This document shows positions 5,349 to 7,373 of a stretch of 7,373 nucleotides of DNA, piece by piece; the first letter of the stretch is position 1; every line of letters starts with the position of its first letter. The notes beneath the pieces are model-generated. The model did no database searches, had not been told where the DNA came from, and saw only the letters and a list, made by a program, of their open reading frames with translations. The position numbers and the translations under genes were made by a program. Source of the stretch: Candidatus Nitrosopumilus sp. (GTDB lineage Archaea > Thermoproteota > Nitrososphaeria > Nitrososphaerales > Nitrosopumilaceae); NCBI GenBank assembly GCA_029863665.1, contig JAOTUX010000045.1, positions 1 to 7,373 of the forward strand. The letters run 5' to 3'.

Positions 5349-6722
5349 GTGAAAAAGACGCGATTGGCTAGAAACAAAAAGAAAATTGTAATTTTGGGAG
5401 GTGGTTTTGCAGGAGTAGAATGTGCCAAACAATTAGAATCTGAATTTGGAAACGATCCTGAAATAGAACTAGTAATGGTAAGTGAAGATAATTTTCTGTT
5501 ATTTACACCAATGTTACCACAGGTTGCATCTGGAATGATTGAAACAAGACACATAGTTTTGCCCATTAGAACTATCTGTAAAAAAACAAAGTTTTACGAG
5601 GGAAGAATAAAAAATGTTGATCCTTATGGAAAATTGGTAACTCTATGGGGAACTGGAGATAAAAGAAGTGTGTCAATTCATTATGATTTTCTGGTAATTG
5701 CGTTAGGTAGTGAGACGAATTTTTTTGGAATGTCAGATGTGGAAAAAAATGCCTATACTATGAAGACGCTTAATGATGCTGTTATGTTAAGAAATAGAGT
5801 AATTGATATGCTAGAACAAGCAGAAAATGAAACTAATCCAATTCTTCGAAAAAGCTTTTTGAATTTTGTTGTAGTGGGAGGTGGTTTTGCAGGAATTGAA
5901 ACTGCAGGAGAATTAATGGATCTGCTTTTAGATGCACGAAAACATTATCCTACTGTTCACAAAGAAGATCTTAAAGTTATTGTATTAGAGGCATTACCAA
6001 TGATCTTGCCAGGATTTAATGAAAAATTAGCAGAATTTGCAAAAGAGAAAATGGTAGAAAGAGGAATTGACATTAGGTTAAAAACAGCAGTAACTAGTTT
6101 TGATGGAAATGAAGTAACCACAAAGTCATTAGATGAAAACCCAAAAGATCCAGTAGATGAGTCAAAGATTGATGCGATAAGAACTAAAACTTTGATTTGG
6201 ACTGCAGGAGTAACACCTGTTAATACCATAAAAAGATCAATGTTCAAAACAGACAAGGGCAAAGTCATAATAAATGACTATCTTGAAGTTTCAGATTTTC
6301 CAGGAGTTTTTGCTACAGGTGACTGTGCGTTATTTTTAGATCCTGAAACACAAAGACCATTTCCTCCAACAGCACAAATTGCTGAAGCTCAAGCAAAGAT
6401 AGCAGCTAAAAACTTAAAGGCATTAATTAAAAATTCTAAGAAAGAAAAATTTGTATATCATTCCAAGGGACAAATGGCAATTATCGGAAAGAGATCAGGA
6501 ATTGCTACATTCTTGGGAATGAATATCTCTGGATTTTGGGCATGGTTAATTTGGAGAAATGTGTATCTCTCAAAAATTTCAACCTTTGATAAAAAAATCA
6601 GAGTGTTTCTTGATTGGACAATAGATTTGTTCTTTGATAGAGATATTTCTAGACTAAAGCTAATGAAGCGTGAAACTGAGAAAGAATACAAACTGCTTGA
6701 TGAAGTAGATGATGTTTGGTAA
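5349..6722 (+). CDS. Type II NADH dehydrogenase-like FAD-dependent oxidoreductase
   Basis: This flavoprotein family passes electrons from NAD(P)H to quinones at the inner face of the membrane without pumping protons. The 457 residues have the family layout. An FAD-binding GGGFAG lies at 17-22, a second Rossmann GGGFAG for the nicotinamide cofactor at 177-182, TAGVTP at 285-290 and the FAD-closing ATGDCA at 322-327. PPTAQIAEAQA at 339-349 corresponds to the quinone-site helix. Amphipathic C-terminal segments (about 384-430, rich in W and F) probably attach it to the membrane. The helix reads AQIAEAQ where many NDH-2 proteins have a QQ pair, so the electron acceptor is uncertain; sulfide:quinone reductase is less likely because no pair of catalytic cysteines is seen. 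GTG at 5349 is the first start after an in-frame TAG at 5343. It lies 51 bp after the ACT-like gene but has its own TATA element. Confidence 0.9.
   Translation: MKKTRLARNKKKIVILGGGFAGVECAKQLESEFGNDPEIELVMVSEDNFLLFTPMLPQVASGMIETRHIVLPIRTICKKTKFYEGRIKNVDPYGKLVTLWGTGDKRSVSIHYDFLVIALGSETNFFGMSDVEKNAYTMKTLNDAVMLRNRVIDMLEQAENETNPILRKSFLNFVVVGGGFAGIETAGELMDLLLDARKHYPTVHKEDLKVIVLEALPMILPGFNEKLAEFAKEKMVERGIDIRLKTAVTSFDGNEVTTKSLDENPKDPVDESKIDAIRTKTLIWTAGVTPVNTIKRSMFKTDKGKVIINDYLEVSDFPGVFATGDCALFLDPETQRPFPPTAQIAEAQAKIAAKNLKALIKNSKKEKFVYHSKGQMAIIGKRSGIATFLGMNISGFWAWLIWRNVYLSKISTFDKKIRVFLDWTIDLFFDRDISRLKLMKRETEKEYKLLDEVDDVW
5395..5414 (+). repeat. GGGFAG-coding DNA repeat, FAD-site copy
   Basis: TGGGAGGTGGTTTTGCAGGA is repeated exactly at 5875-5894, 480 bp downstream and in the same frame. 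The copies encode the FAD and NAD(P)H dinucleotide-binding loops of the same protein. Confidence 0.7.
5875..5894 (+). repeat. GGGFAG-coding DNA repeat, NAD(P)H-site copy
   Basis: This is the exact 20-bp partner of 5395-5414. All six GGGFAG codons match at their synonymous positions, while the flanking sequence differs soon after. Confidence 0.7.
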
Positions 6723-6724
6723 AA

Positions 6725-6743
6725 TTATTTTCTAATTTTATAT
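6725..6743 (+). terminator. T-rich tract after the NADH dehydrogenase-like gene
   Basis: Immediately after the stop at 6722 the + strand is T-rich (two four-T runs within 16 bases). This resembles an archaeal T-tract terminator and lies within the 3' end of the opposing CDS. No hairpin was noted. Confidence 0.3.
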
Positions 6744-7373
6744 ATGATAATTGCTGGTGCTGCAACATATATTCCAAGATTCATCAAAATTATTCCAATT
6801 CCATAAGAGAGCATCTCTTGTTCTAAATTAATATCAACATAGTTCAGAATTGATAATGTGGATATCATCGGAGTAATTGAAAGTCTTACAGCCTCCTTGA
6901 AAAGAGGATGCTCACGTTCCAAATCTGCAATGTATGGTGAGAATGAATAGTAGAATTGATTAAATGTATTCATAAATGCTGTTCCTGATTCTGTTTGTAG
7001 TAGTTTGCCGTCTCTAATCTCTCTTAGTTGTTGTATTTGTGGAGCTAATTCAGACCCATACGTAGCAGTTGCAATCAGACAGCCCCCTCCCTCTTTAATT
7101 GGTTCATCTAGTAAAGTATCTTGAGATAATATTTCAAAAGAGTCAACAGTCTCTTCAAATCTTGGAAGTTGTGAATCAAAGTCATCTATACCGTTACTAT
7201 ATTGAAGCACGTAAAATTTTTCAGTATCATAAATCATAATCTCTTTAAATTTTACATTAAATTTTTCCTCATTGGCTGAAAAGAATCCCTCTGCATTAGT
7301 TACATATGCTTGATTGTTGTTGATTGTCATCTTTTCTTGTGAAATAATTATCAGTTCTCCTGACTCTATTACT
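6725..7373 (-). CDS. CFI-box-CTERM domain membrane protein, N-terminus cut by the window edge
   Basis: The frame stays open from the first in-window ATG (7330) to the right edge, adding at least 14 codons (ending GELIIISQEK before that ATG), so the true start lies outside. Numbered from the ATG at 7330, residues 1-67 end in FEETVDSFEIL, resembling the end of a PsbP-like domain. GGGCLIATATYG at 81-92 is the CFI-box signature with C84. The family pattern continues through SGTAFMNTFNQFYYSFSPYIADLEREHPLFKEAVR. A hydrophobic segment (about 174-197) ends in basic YKIRK and should span the membrane. CFI-box proteins recur in Thaumarchaeota, and the C-terminal region is thought to be a sorting or anchoring module, though its mechanism is unproven. 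This is therefore probably a surface protein held by its C-terminus. Its stop is 2 bp from that of the converging oxidoreductase gene. Confidence 0.82.
   Translation of the reverse strand, partial: VIESGELIIISQEKMTINNNQAYVTNAEGFFSANEEKFNVKFKEIMIYDTEKFYVLQYSNGIDDFDSQLPRFEETVDSFEILSQDTLLDEPIKEGGGCLIATATYGSELAPQIQQLREIRDGKLLQTESGTAFMNTFNQFYYSFSPYIADLEREHPLFKEAVRLSITPMISTLSILNYVDINLEQEMLSYGIGIILMNLGIYVAAPAIIIYKIRK

Noticed and set aside
5957..6268. A 103-codon minus strand frame opposite the oxidoreductase
   Set aside because: It lies antisense to a well-supported flavoprotein gene and has low-complexity hydrophobic content typical of an antisense shadow.

Overview
This AT-rich window, with archaeal informational and stress genes, most likely comes from an ammonia-oxidising thaumarchaeon (Nitrosopumilales-like Nitrososphaeria). 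The reasons are a TFB-type transcription initiation factor with a zinc ribbon and two cyclin repeats, an archaeal Cdc48/VAT ATPase beside an archaeal Hsp20, a CFI-box-CTERM protein of a kind frequent in Thaumarchaeota, TATA-box promoters, and apparently leaderless starts for several promoter-proximal genes. The assignment rests on gene content and protein style, not on a marker RNA gene.

Layout, left to right. Bases 1-175 are non-coding promoter DNA for tfb (176-1096, +); they carry a near-perfect 13-bp direct repeat just upstream of a TATA box. tfb converges, with only 11 bp between stops, on a secreted proline-rich coiled-coil protein (1108-1539, -). Next comes a 72-residue CxxC protein (1614-1832, -), directly downstream of a full-length two-ring cdc48 (1866-4001, -), which is itself directly downstream of an hsp20 chaperone gene (4030-4524, -). 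hsp20, cdc48 and perhaps the small gene read as a protein quality-control operon. Between hsp20 and cdc48 the cdc48 ribosome-binding site lies inside a 7-bp hairpin, which suggests translational coupling or a thermosensitive switch.

The hsp20 gene diverges from an ACT-domain-like protein of unknown role (4647-5297, +). Their 122-bp intergenic region contains a perfect 9-bp inverted repeat, TATTATAAC-N6-GTTATAATA, which overlaps the probable TATA box of the + gene. Downstream on the + strand is a type II NADH dehydrogenase-like flavoprotein (5349-6722), which converges with a 2-bp gap on a CFI-box-CTERM membrane protein (6725-7373, -) whose N-terminus runs off the right edge.

No tRNA, rRNA, CRISPR array, insertion sequence or origin was seen. 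No wholly new multi-gene system is evident. The most interesting undescribed signals are regulatory: the hairpin at the cdc48 start, the dyad between hsp20 and the ACT-like gene, and the repeats upstream of tfb.
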